Source: Brevundimonas vesicularis
GTDB taxonomy: Bacteria; Pseudomonadota; Alphaproteobacteria; Caulobacterales; Caulobacteraceae
Direction: 5' to 3'
NCBI RefSeq assembly: GCF_027105095.1
Contig: NZ_CP114278.1
Location: 1,798,001-1,862,000, forward strand
Length of the DNA stretch: 64,000 bases
In this document: positions 57,355 through 64,000 of the stretch, in pieces
How positions within the stretch are numbered: the first letter of the stretch is position 1
How the letters are laid out: each line of letters starts with the position of its first letter
The notes under the pieces: generated by a model
Databases searched by the model: none
Told to the model about the DNA's origin: nothing
What the model saw: the letters and a program-made list of their open reading frames with translations, nothing else
Translations under genes and position numbers: made by a program

Positions 57355-57397
57355 CCCATGTAAGTGCGCGACGCCCGGAAAGTCGCAGGATGCGTCT

Positions 57398-58111
57398 ATG
57401 CTCGATCCTGCGACACCGTCCGGCGAAACCTCGCCATGTCTAGAGCCGCGCGAGGAAATTCTTTCATTGTGGCGGGCGTTCGATGCGCTCTCCTTCGAAA
57501 GTCGCAGTCGTGCGCTGCGCCTTGGAGAGATCATTCCCGTCGTGTCGGGCGGACTTTATCGTCCGGATGGCGAGATCGCTGTCGTTCTCGACGGTTGTCT
57601 TCTTCTCGATGACGGGAAACGAGGAACCCATTGCGGCGTCGCTGCGGCGGGCGACCTGATCGACATCGCAGGGGGAAGCCCAGGGCTCTGGCTGTCGAAC
57701 GGCTTGGTGTACCGGGCGCCCGTGGCGGCCTTCTGCCGGGAAGCGGGTGAGGAAGGCGTTCAATTTCTGCTTTCAGGCGGCGTCAAGCGATTGAGGGCGA
57801 TGGAGACGCGTTTGAGGTGCGCCATGTCGCATGGGTCGATCTCTCGCGTCGCCAGCTTTCTTCTGGATATTCATCGCGCTACCGGCAGCTTCGAGATCGC
57901 GCTGTCGCAATCGAATATCGGAGCGTTGCTGAGCCTGCGTCGATCCAGCATCAATCAGGCGTGTCAGAGCCTTCGCGCCGCCGGCGCCCTACGCACCGTG
58001 CGAGGACGAATCCTTTTGAAGGATGAGGCCGTTCTCGCGAGCGTGGCCTGCTGTCACTATCGTCCGCAGTCTCCAGCGTTCGCCGAAGCCATCGCGGCCG
58101 AGGCGGCCTAG
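57398..58111 (+). CDS. Crp/Fnr-type regulator with degenerate sensor domain
   Basis: A 237-residue protein with a cupin-like N-terminal half in which the usual cNMP-pocket motifs are poorly conserved (VLDGCLLLDDGKRGTHCG), and a C-terminal winged helix: IALSQSNIGALLSLRRSSINQACQSLRAAGALRTVRG. No N-terminal four-cysteine iron-sulfur motif is visible, so it is not FNR proper. It lies 43 bases after the manganese catalase on the same strand and may be co-transcribed. One of three regulators of this class within 3.5 kb. Confidence 0.78.
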   Translation: MLDPATPSGETSPCLEPREEILSLWRAFDALSFESRSRALRLGEIIPVVSGGLYRPDGEIAVVLDGCLLLDDGKRGTHCGVAAAGDLIDIAGGSPGLWLSNGLVYRAPVAAFCREAGEEGVQFLLSGGVKRLRAMETRLRCAMSHGSISRVASFLLDIHRATGSFEIALSQSNIGALLSLRRSSINQACQSLRAAGALRTVRGRILLKDEAVLASVACCHYRPQSPAFAEAIAAEAA

Positions 58112-58120
58112 ATCAGCCCG

Positions 58121-58387
58121 TCACCGGTCTCGGACCGGTGCGCCGAATACATGGATGCCGGCATAGACGAGCTTTGCGATCAAGTCGGGCGAAAGGAGCG
58201 ACGGGGCTGAATCGACGTCGGCGATCCACCGACCATCGCACCACAGGGCGACAGCCTGACCCACCGCTTTTGCGCGCTGAGACGCCTGGGCCATGGCGTC
58301 AGCCATATCGTTTGAGATCAGGGTCTCAGGCTCTCCGCCATCACGGTAGCGGATCTGATAGCGCAGAACAGGAGGATGGACGGTCAT
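58121..58387 (-). CDS. Small hypothetical protein
   Basis: An 88-residue protein (VLRYQIRYRDGGEPETLISNDMADAMAQASQRAKAVGQAVALWCDGRWIADV) resembling short uncharacterised alphaproteobacterial proteins with a beta-alpha-beta start. No family assigned. Its start overlaps the stop of the isochorismatase gene by four bases, so they are coupled; it converges on the Crp-like gene. Confidence 0.55.
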   Translation of the reverse strand: MTVHPPVLRYQIRYRDGGEPETLISNDMADAMAQASQRAKAVGQAVALWCDGRWIADVDSAPSLLSPDLIAKLVYAGIHVFGAPVRDR

Positions 58388-58989
58388 GCCACCCAGGCCT
58401 CCAGCACCTCTCGGCATTCGGCAGTTTCGACCTGGAGACTGAAGCGGTCGCTGTAGAGCGCCAAAAGGTGATCGTGAGGCTGATCAGCCGAACTGCAGAC
58501 CCCATCGCTGACCACCACGATGCGATAGCCCAGATCGATGGCTCCGAGCACGGTCGAGAGAACGCAAACGTCAGTTTCCGCCCCCGTTACGACGAGCGTA
58601 TCGACACCCTGATCTTTGAACGCCTTGTGGAGGCGTGTGCCTGACCAGGCGGAATAGACCGTCTTGTCGATGATCTGGGCGGGCGGCGCGAACCGCTGAA
58701 GCGGAAGCGCCAGATCCAACATCGCCGGATCAAGAGCGTTCTTCGTCATGGTCGACCAACGCCGCCAATAGTCGCGCCAGGTGCCTTCCGCCTCATCGGG
58801 CGTTGCGGCGGGGATGAATCGGGTGAACCACAGCTTTTCAGGCCTTGCAGCGCATAGCGTCTCGATGGCCGGAAGCGTTTTGGCTGCCCAGGGCGTATGC
58901 CACTCGGTCCCTTCCACGAACATGCGCTGCATGTCGATGCAAAGGTGCGCCGCTGTTTCCGGAATGCGCGTCTTCAGGCCGCGTGTCAC
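58384..58989 (-). CDS. Isochorismatase-family cysteine hydrolase
   Basis: A 201-residue hydrolase. The catalytic triad is visible as Asp19 (LCIDMQRMF), Lys (IDKTVYSAWSGT) and Cys (VTGAETDVCVLST). Family members hydrolyse amides or isochorismate; nicotinamidase-type activity is possible but not specified. GTG 58989 overlaps the stop of the upstream 61-codon gene by four bases, giving a three-gene coupled operon. Confidence 0.87.
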   Translation of the reverse strand: MTRGLKTRIPETAAHLCIDMQRMFVEGTEWHTPWAAKTLPAIETLCAARPEKLWFTRFIPAATPDEAEGTWRDYWRRWSTMTKNALDPAMLDLALPLQRFAPPAQIIDKTVYSAWSGTRLHKAFKDQGVDTLVVTGAETDVCVLSTVLGAIDLGYRIVVVSDGVCSSADQPHDHLLALYSDRFSLQVETAECREVLEAWVA

Positions 58990-59171
58990 GGCCTGAGCCC
59001 CGGCGTCTCTTCGCCCAGGTGGTGTTCGGTCTCGCCTTGCTCGACTTCAGTGCGGGAGAAGACCTCCTCCTGGCCCACGTCGAGTATTTCGTCCTCGGGA
59101 CCACCTAGACCGCCCTGCGCCAAGCCGCGCGTATGATCAATCTTGTCCCTGTGTGGCGTATGTCGGGTCAT
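58986..59171 (-). CDS. Small hydrophilic protein, unknown
   Basis: A 61-residue, charged and Gly/Glu-rich protein (TRHTPHRDKIDHTRGLAQGGLGGP, then EDEILDVGQEEVFSRTEVEQGE). It is probably disordered. GAAGGCG at a good distance supports ATG 59171. Its stop overlaps the isochorismatase start, which argues for real translation. Confidence 0.5.
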   Translation of the reverse strand: MTRHTPHRDKIDHTRGLAQGGLGGPEDEILDVGQEEVFSRTEVEQGETEHHLGEETPGLRP

Positions 59172-59241
59172 GTCGCCTTCTCGCCGGATCAAAAGACAAC
59201 CAATCCTGGTGCGTCCGTTGAGTTTCATAGGTCCGATTTTG

Positions 59242-59260
59242 GACAGGCTTCTAGCCTGTC
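59242..59260. promoter_or_regulatory. Perfect inverted repeat GACAGGCT-TCT-AGCCTGTC
   Basis: Eight-base arms with a three-base centre lie in the 168-base divergent space between the 61-residue gene and the second Crp/Fnr regulator. Position suits an operator shared by both promoters. It does not match the TTGAT-N4-ATCAA FNR or TGTGA-N6-TCACA CRP sites. Confidence 0.4.
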
Positions 59261-59339
59261 GAGAGTACCCCCGAAGGCGCGTCGGACAGCCCTTTACATG
59301 GGTTAGTGCAGGCATGCCGGGTTTGGGGGAACGCGGGGC

Positions 59340-60098
59340 ATGGATGAGGACCTGCCGCCCCCAAACGATTCGCAATCCGATGCGCCGGGGCGGTTGGGGG
59401 AATTCGTCACTCTGTCATCTCGCGAGCGTGCAGCGCTGGCCGGGCTTCTCGAGCCGGTCCAGCATTGGCCTCGCCACCATGTGTTGCGTCATGAGGCGGC
59501 TGAACCTTCGCATCTCTATCTGCTGACCCAGGGCTGGGTCGCATCGTCCATCGCGCTTGCATCGGGCAAGCAGCAGATTGTGAAGGTCCATCTTCCGGGC
59601 GATCTCCTGGGAGCGCCGAGCTTGTGCCTGACGACAACGGTCGACTGCCTGACCGCCATGACGCCCATCGCTGTGCACGCGATATCGAGGTCCAGGCTGA
59701 TAGCGACATTTGAGGCCTATCCGCGGATTGCGCTTTCGCTCTTTCTGAGCGCTCAGAAAGAGCGTGTCGCGTTGATGGAAAGTCTGGCCGTGGTTGGTCA
59801 GGCGCCCGCACACGTTCGCATCGCCGCCACGCTGACCAATCTGTTCGATCGATTGTCCGAACGCGGCGATGCGCCGGGCGGCATGTTCCATATGCCTTTG
59901 ACCCAGCGCGATCTCGGCGACCTGATCGGGATCACGCCGGTGCATGTGAACAGAACCCTTCGCGAAATGGATCGCCTGAATCTGATCAAACGGTCCGACC
60001 AGACGATTTCGCTGCTCGATGTTGATCGGCTCCGCCGTATCGCTGGGCTGCCTGTCAGGCATCATGTGTCCGGTCCGGACTGGATCGCGAACGACTGA
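59340..60098 (+). CDS. Crp/Fnr family transcriptional regulator
   Basis: A 252-residue regulator with a cNMP-binding-type beta roll (HHVLRHEAAEPSHLYLLTQGWVASSIALASGKQQIVKVHLPGDLLGAP), a dimer helix and a winged helix MPLTQRDLGDLIGITPVHVNRTLREMDRLNLIKR. No FNR-type cysteine cluster. Likely senses another signal. Convergent with the next Crp/Fnr gene. Confidence 0.88.
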   Translation: MDEDLPPPNDSQSDAPGRLGEFVTLSSRERAALAGLLEPVQHWPRHHVLRHEAAEPSHLYLLTQGWVASSIALASGKQQIVKVHLPGDLLGAPSLCLTTTVDCLTAMTPIAVHAISRSRLIATFEAYPRIALSLFLSAQKERVALMESLAVVGQAPAHVRIAATLTNLFDRLSERGDAPGGMFHMPLTQRDLGDLIGITPVHVNRTLREMDRLNLIKRSDQTISLLDVDRLRRIAGLPVRHHVSGPDWIAND

Positions 60099-60157
60099 CG
60101 TCGCGGGCGCCGAGATGTATGCGCCCAGCGGCTGGCGCTAGCCCGCTTTGCACAGAC

Positions 60158-60922
60158 TTACGCCGTCCGCCGCCTCGCGAGAGGCGCGGTGGTTGAGGAT
60201 TTGGACAGCTTCAGATCGAGATAGGAGGCGTCGAAGGCGACGCGCTCGGTCAGCGCCGTCCAGTCGTCGATCGACACCTGACCATTCCGCCATCGCACCA
60301 GGCCCGTGTCGCGAAGGACCTTGAGCGAGCGGTTCACGTGGACGCTCGACATCCCCAGCATGTCCGCTAGGTCCGATTGGGTCAGAGGGCATTCGAAGGT
60401 GTGGTCTTGGGCGAGGGCTACGGCTTCCAGACGGAGGTAGAGTTCACAGATCAACTGGCCCAGTCGTGTCCCTGCGTCTCTGCGTCCCAGCGCCACCAGC
60501 CACTGCCGGTGGATGGCCGCATCTATCAGCGTTTCAAGCCAAAGCGCCCGCGCAAGGCGAGGGGCGTGTTCCGTCACGCGCCTCAAGTCGGCGTGCTGGA
60601 CAACCGCAACGGTGACGTCAGACAAGGCTACCAGGCTGTGATCCATCGTTTTCAGAAGAAAGCCATGCAGATCGATGAAGTCCCCGGGAACGCTAATCGC
60701 TGTGATCTGACGACCGCCGTCCGCCAGGGTCGAGACTCGGCCGACAAATCCCGAGAGCAGCAGCGTACTGAACGTGGGTCGATTGCCCTCTTCCACCAAG
60801 GCTTCACCGGCTGCTGCGCGACGGCGCCCACTTAGGAGGCCTCCAAGCCGTCCGCGATCGTCGTTCGAGAGGTCGCCGAGGCGATGAAGCTTGGCATCGA
60901 TGAGCGATTCCACGGACGTCAT
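60158..60922 (-). CDS. Crp/Fnr family transcriptional regulator
   Basis: A 254-residue regulator of similar build: FSTLLLSGFVGRVSTLADGGRQITAISVPGDFIDLHGFLL in the sensor domain and CPLTQSDLADMLGMSSVHVNRSLKVLRDTGLVRWRNG in the winged helix. It resembles the 59340 protein, so the two may be paralogues. The remaining 59 bases between the convergent genes hold nothing clear. Confidence 0.88.
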   Translation of the reverse strand: MTSVESLIDAKLHRLGDLSNDDRGRLGGLLSGRRRAAAGEALVEEGNRPTFSTLLLSGFVGRVSTLADGGRQITAISVPGDFIDLHGFLLKTMDHSLVALSDVTVAVVQHADLRRVTEHAPRLARALWLETLIDAAIHRQWLVALGRRDAGTRLGQLICELYLRLEAVALAQDHTFECPLTQSDLADMLGMSSVHVNRSLKVLRDTGLVRWRNGQVSIDDWTALTERVAFDASYLDLKLSKSSTTAPLARRRTA

Positions 60923-61004
60923 CCTTGCGAACAGAGGCGTCGGGACGCTGCGGCCCTTGTCACAGGATCAACGCGACGTAGCCGAGGACCGGCTCGCATG
61001 AGGG

Positions 61005-61304
61005 TCATCCGTCCTTGGCGCCGAATTCGACGAATGCGGCGCGTATCGTCTGTTCCTCGTCATCGGTTTCTGCAGACACGACGACTTTGACACGGCCGGC
61101 GATCGGCACGTCCGACCGAGAGTCGACGCTGGGGCTGTCGCCTTCGACGTCTCCGCCCGAAGGCCTGTCTCCAACCGTGTTCGCCTCGCCTTCAGGAGCG
61201 ACCTGAATGGCGTCTCGTTCCATGCCATGGGTTTGGACAAGCCGTTCGACCACGAGCTCGGCGTCTCTACGTGTTGCGAATGTGGAGGCGACAAGGTTGG
61301 TCAT
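61005..61304 (-). CDS. Hypothetical acidic protein
   Basis: A 99-residue protein: TNLVASTFATRRDAELVVERLVQTHGMERDAIQVAPEG, a Gly/Asp/Ser-rich linker, then VKVVVSAETDDEEQTIRAAFVEFGA. The pattern, an N-terminal alpha-beta unit and a C-terminal alpha-beta unit joined by a disordered acidic linker, is like small alphaproteobacterial stress-associated proteins, but I cannot name a family. The 245 bases upstream (61305-61549) hold no gene. Confidence 0.6.
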   Translation of the reverse strand: MTNLVASTFATRRDAELVVERLVQTHGMERDAIQVAPEGEANTVGDRPSGGDVEGDSPSVDSRSDVPIAGRVKVVVSAETDDEEQTIRAAFVEFGAKDG

Positions 61305-61549
61305 GGTTGGGTCATCTTAGTTCGTCCACTGAACGCGCTGCGTAGTTTATCGCTCCAAAGCTGACCGCTCTCCGCAGCCCTCGCGCGATTGCATCGGATC
61401 ATCTCGACCAAATGCTCTTGGTTCTGCTGGCTTCAAAAGCCGAACGCCTCCCATCTGCTTGAGACCATTATCGCACACAGGAACGAATAGCCGCGGCATA
61501 GCTTTGACCTTCAGGCTTTACGCCATGGACCGATCCGAGGGGGGTCGGG

Positions 61550-62677
61550 TTGTCGATCACGGCGGTATGGATGCACATCGGCGTCATCGCACATCTCAAA
61601 TATCCGATCGCAGAACCCTTCGCCGGCGGGCTGGAGATGCATACCCATCTGCTCTGTCGCCAACTGCGGCTGAACGGTCATGACGTCACGCTGTTTGCAG
61701 CGACCCTGTCCGACCCCGCGCTCGGTCTGGAGGCGATCTGCGAGCAGACGGAAATCGCCAAGGTCGGGACTGCAGAGGCCGGCGACGTCGCCTTCTTCCG
61801 AGAGCATCATGCTTATCTGTCGTTGATGAGCCGGCTTCGACGCAGTTCATTCGACGTCATCCACAACAACAGCCTGCACTATCTGCCGGTCTCGATGGCG
61901 GAGACCTTGCCGATGCCGATGGTCACCACCCTCCACACGCCGCCATTTTGCTGGCTGGAGAGCGGTATCCGCGAAGCGAGCGCGCCGTTCGCGCGGTTCG
62001 TCGGCGTGTCGGAGGCGATGCGTGAACAATGGAGCCCAGTGCGGCCGATCGATCAGGTCATTCTGAACGGGATCGATCTGGACCGCTTTCCATGGCAGGC
62101 ACGTCACGACGAACCTGGGCATTTGATCTGGTATGGGCGGATTGTGCCCGAGAAGGGTCTGCATCTGGCGCTGGACGCGGCGGCATTGGCGGGTATTCCG
62201 CTGCGTTTCGCGGGTCCGATGCTAGATCAAGCCTATTTCGATGCCGAGATCGCTCCGAGGTTGACGCATAAGACCACCTATCTCGGTCACCTCGATCACG
62301 AAGCGCTGTCGAAGGAGATCGGGCACGCGGCCGCCTTCGTCTGCACGCCGTGCTGGGACGAACCCTATGGACTGGTGGTGGCCGAAGCGCTGGCGTGCGG
62401 GACGCCCGTCGCCGCTTTCGCGCGTGGCGCCATTCCCGAGATTCTAACCCCCGACTGCGGCGCCCTAGCGCGACCGGACGATGTGCAGGACCTGGCGTGC
62501 GCAATCGCCCGTGCGGTCGGCCTGTCTCGGTCGGCCTGCCGCGCGCGCGCCGAGGCGGCCTGCGATGTGCGCCGGATGATCGCCGCCTATGAACGGCTCT
62601 ATGGCGAGATGATCCAGGCAGCTGCGGCGGGCCAGATGCAGGCCAATGACGCGCTGGAAGATCGGTTGATCGCATGA
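61550..62677 (+). CDS. Glycosyltransferase family 4 protein
   Basis: A GT-B retaining transferase of 375 residues. N-terminal: MHIGVIAHLKYPIAEPFAGGLEMHTHLLCRQL; hinge and donor domain: IWYGRIVPEKGLHLALDAA, and the E-x7-E signature EPYGLVVAEALACGTPVAAF. GAGGGGGGT with about five bases spacing supports TTG 61550; ATG 61571 is an alternative at the canonical fold start. First of three coupled transferase genes. Acceptor and sugar unknown. Confidence 0.9.
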   Translation: MSITAVWMHIGVIAHLKYPIAEPFAGGLEMHTHLLCRQLRLNGHDVTLFAATLSDPALGLEAICEQTEIAKVGTAEAGDVAFFREHHAYLSLMSRLRRSSFDVIHNNSLHYLPVSMAETLPMPMVTTLHTPPFCWLESGIREASAPFARFVGVSEAMREQWSPVRPIDQVILNGIDLDRFPWQARHDEPGHLIWYGRIVPEKGLHLALDAAALAGIPLRFAGPMLDQAYFDAEIAPRLTHKTTYLGHLDHEALSKEIGHAAAFVCTPCWDEPYGLVVAEALACGTPVAAFARGAIPEILTPDCGALARPDDVQDLACAIARAVGLSRSACRARAEAACDVRRMIAAYERLYGEMIQAAAAGQMQANDALEDRLIA

Positions 62678-63627
62678 AAGGCGAACCTGCCTTCTGCGTT
62701 TGTGTGCCCGCGCGGAATGAGGAACGGCGTCTTCCCGTGCTGCTGGCCGCCCTGGCCGCGCAGGATCTTCCGGGCAGGATTTCGGTTGCGCTCTGCATCA
62801 ATAACTCCACGGACGGTTCGCTTCCTCAAGCGCAGGCAGCGGCCGATCGGTGGAAGGATCGACTGGACATCGTCATCGATCTGCAGACCTTCCCAGAGCA
62901 TCGCGCGCATGCCGGCGCAGCGCGGCGCGCGGTCATGTCCGCCGGTCTCGAGCGTCTCGGAGATCGATCCAATGGCGTTCTGATCTCGACGGATGCCGAC
63001 ACGCGACCGCCGCCGAACTGGCTGTCCGCCAATCTTGCAGCCATCGCAGCAGGAGCGGATCTGGTGGGCGGACGGCTGGAGCTGGATGAGGCGGAAGCGA
63101 TCTCCACGGATGTCGCGGCTCTGCGCCAGATGTGGGACGCCTACTGGCGCGAAGTTCGCGCGATCGAGGACGAGATCGACCCGTCGCCGCATGATCCGGC
63201 GCCTCGCCATGGCGATCACACCGGAGCCAGCCTTGCCATCACGGCGGTGGCCTATGTTTCAGCCGGCGGCGTGCCGGAACAGCCGACGGGCGAGGATCGG
63301 GCGCTTGTGATCGCCGCTCAAGCGCAGGGGGCCAGGCTTGTGCATCCCTTGGCGGTGTGGACGCGAGTCTCGGCACGCACCACGGGCCGCGCCGCCGGGG
63401 GGATGGCGGAGGATATGACCCGCTTGTTCGATCAGGCGCGGAACGGCGGTCCGATCATGGCGCCGGACTTTTCGCACTGGCGGCAGCGGGCGATGTGGCG
63501 CCGGGATCAGCGTCACGACGCGGCGAGCGCCAGGCGGCTGTCGGCATTGGAAACCCAGCTGCCCGCCATGCCGCTCGACATGGATTTACGACGTTGGGCC
63601 GACGGCATTGCGAGAGCCGCAGCGTGA
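62674..63627 (+). CDS. Glycosyltransferase family 2 protein
   Basis: A 317-residue GT-A transferase: VPARNEERRLPVLLAALAAQ, nucleotide-diphosphate metal motif in STDADTRPPPNWL, GGRLELDEAEAI and the acidic GEDRALVIAA near the active site. No membrane segments, so it acts on the cytoplasmic face. Start overlaps the previous stop (ATGA) and the stop overlaps the next start (GTGA). Confidence 0.88.
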   Translation: MKGEPAFCVCVPARNEERRLPVLLAALAAQDLPGRISVALCINNSTDGSLPQAQAAADRWKDRLDIVIDLQTFPEHRAHAGAARRAVMSAGLERLGDRSNGVLISTDADTRPPPNWLSANLAAIAAGADLVGGRLELDEAEAISTDVAALRQMWDAYWREVRAIEDEIDPSPHDPAPRHGDHTGASLAITAVAYVSAGGVPEQPTGEDRALVIAAQAQGARLVHPLAVWTRVSARTTGRAAGGMAEDMTRLFDQARNGGPIMAPDFSHWRQRAMWRRDQRHDAASARRLSALETQLPAMPLDMDLRRWADGIARAAA

Positions 63628-64000
63628 GGGCTCCGATCGGATACTATGTCCATCACCAGGGCGACGGCCACCGCCAGCGCGCACTGGAAATCGCCGCCGC
63701 TGCGCCCGAGCGATTTGTCCTGCTTGGAACGGGACTGAAAGGGCGAACCGAAGACATCGCCTGCGTGGATCTGGAGGATGACAGGCCCCACGAGGGAGAC
63801 CTCTTCTCCGGCCGTGACGAGGCGCCTGTCCGGCCCGAGGCGCTGCATTACGCCCCCTATCACCATGCGGGCGTCCGGGCGCGAACCGCCCGGTTCGCCC
63901 AGTGGATCAGCGACGCCAAGCCGGCCTTGATGGTGATCGATGTGTCGGTCGAGATGGCGATGCTGGCCCGGCTGTGTGCGACGCCTGTGGTCTATGTCCG
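63624..64000 (+). CDS. Putative glycosyltransferase, truncated by window end
   Basis: The first 125 codons of a protein starting GTG at 63624: APIGYYVHHQGDGHRQRALEIA, APVRPEALHYAPYHHAGV and LMVIDVSVEMAMLARLCATPVVYV. The Gly-rich GDGHRQRA opening and the DVSVEMAMLAR segment are like N-terminal domains of GT-B enzymes of the MurG/GT28 type. Coupling to two transferase genes supports the call. Confidence 0.6.
   Translation, partial: MRAPIGYYVHHQGDGHRQRALEIAAAAPERFVLLGTGLKGRTEDIACVDLEDDRPHEGDLFSGRDEAPVRPEALHYAPYHHAGVRARTARFAQWISDAKPALMVIDVSVEMAMLARLCATPVVYV

Noticed and set aside
59328..59350. GGAAC as an EcfG -35 box before the Crp/Fnr gene at 59340
   Set aside because: No GTT is found 16-17 bases downstream and the start codon is too close.

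Overview
The window is high-GC alphaproteobacterial chromosome, most likely Caulobacterales and close to Brevundimonas (inference). Supporting signs are the lipoyl domain fused to PDH E1-beta, a two-piece permuted tmRNA whose tag ANDNFAGEVALAA resembles that of Caulobacter, an alphaproteobacterial SspB adaptor, and many small DUF proteins typical of the group (DUF5076, DUF3606, DUF4169, DUF2171). No plasmid or phage backbone, insertion sequence or CRISPR array is visible.

Region 1 (0-8 kb) is central carbon metabolism: enolase, the division protein FtsB, then the pyruvate dehydrogenase operon pdhA-pdhB-DUF5076-pdhC-gpx-lpdA, closed by a strong terminator. Region 2 (8-27.7 kb) is conserved housekeeping: a UvrD/PcrA helicase, envelope proteins, a patatin lipoprotein, fumarase, a RusA-like nuclease, SspB beside the tmRNA gene ssrA, MiaA, ApbC/Mrp, an OYE-type reductase, a folate/thymidylate cluster (folA, MazG-like, thyA), a divergent ketol-acid reductoisomerase, tRNA-Pro, tRNA-Gln and Dps.

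Region 3 (27.7-47 kb) looks accessory. It starts at an orphan 5' half of tRNA-Leu(TAG) abutting a tyrosine integrase broken near its C-terminus, followed by an unrecognised gene divergent from a small XRE regulator with a perfect palindrome between them. Then come a four-gene signalling operon (CHASE3 hybrid kinase with three receiver domains, CheR, CheB, REC-kinase), a dead second integrase, a dispersed palindromic repeat family around small metabolic genes, and a FecI-FecR-TonB receptor-exported metallo-hydrolase locus.

Region 4 (47-54 kb) concerns DNA damage: a dnaE2 pseudogene with three frameshifts, divergent from intact dinB coupled to an AlkB-like dioxygenase, then xthA and a GDSL esterase. 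Region 5 (54-61.3 kb) is a stress cluster: a hemerythrin-SRPBCC-alcohol dehydrogenase operon divergent from a manganese catalase, three Crp/Fnr-type regulators, an isochorismatase-family hydrolase and small unknowns, with an EcfG-like promoter candidate in the divergent gap. Region 6 (61.5-64 kb) is a translationally coupled glycosyltransferase operon cut by the window end.

All functions come from reading sequence motifs; no database search was run.
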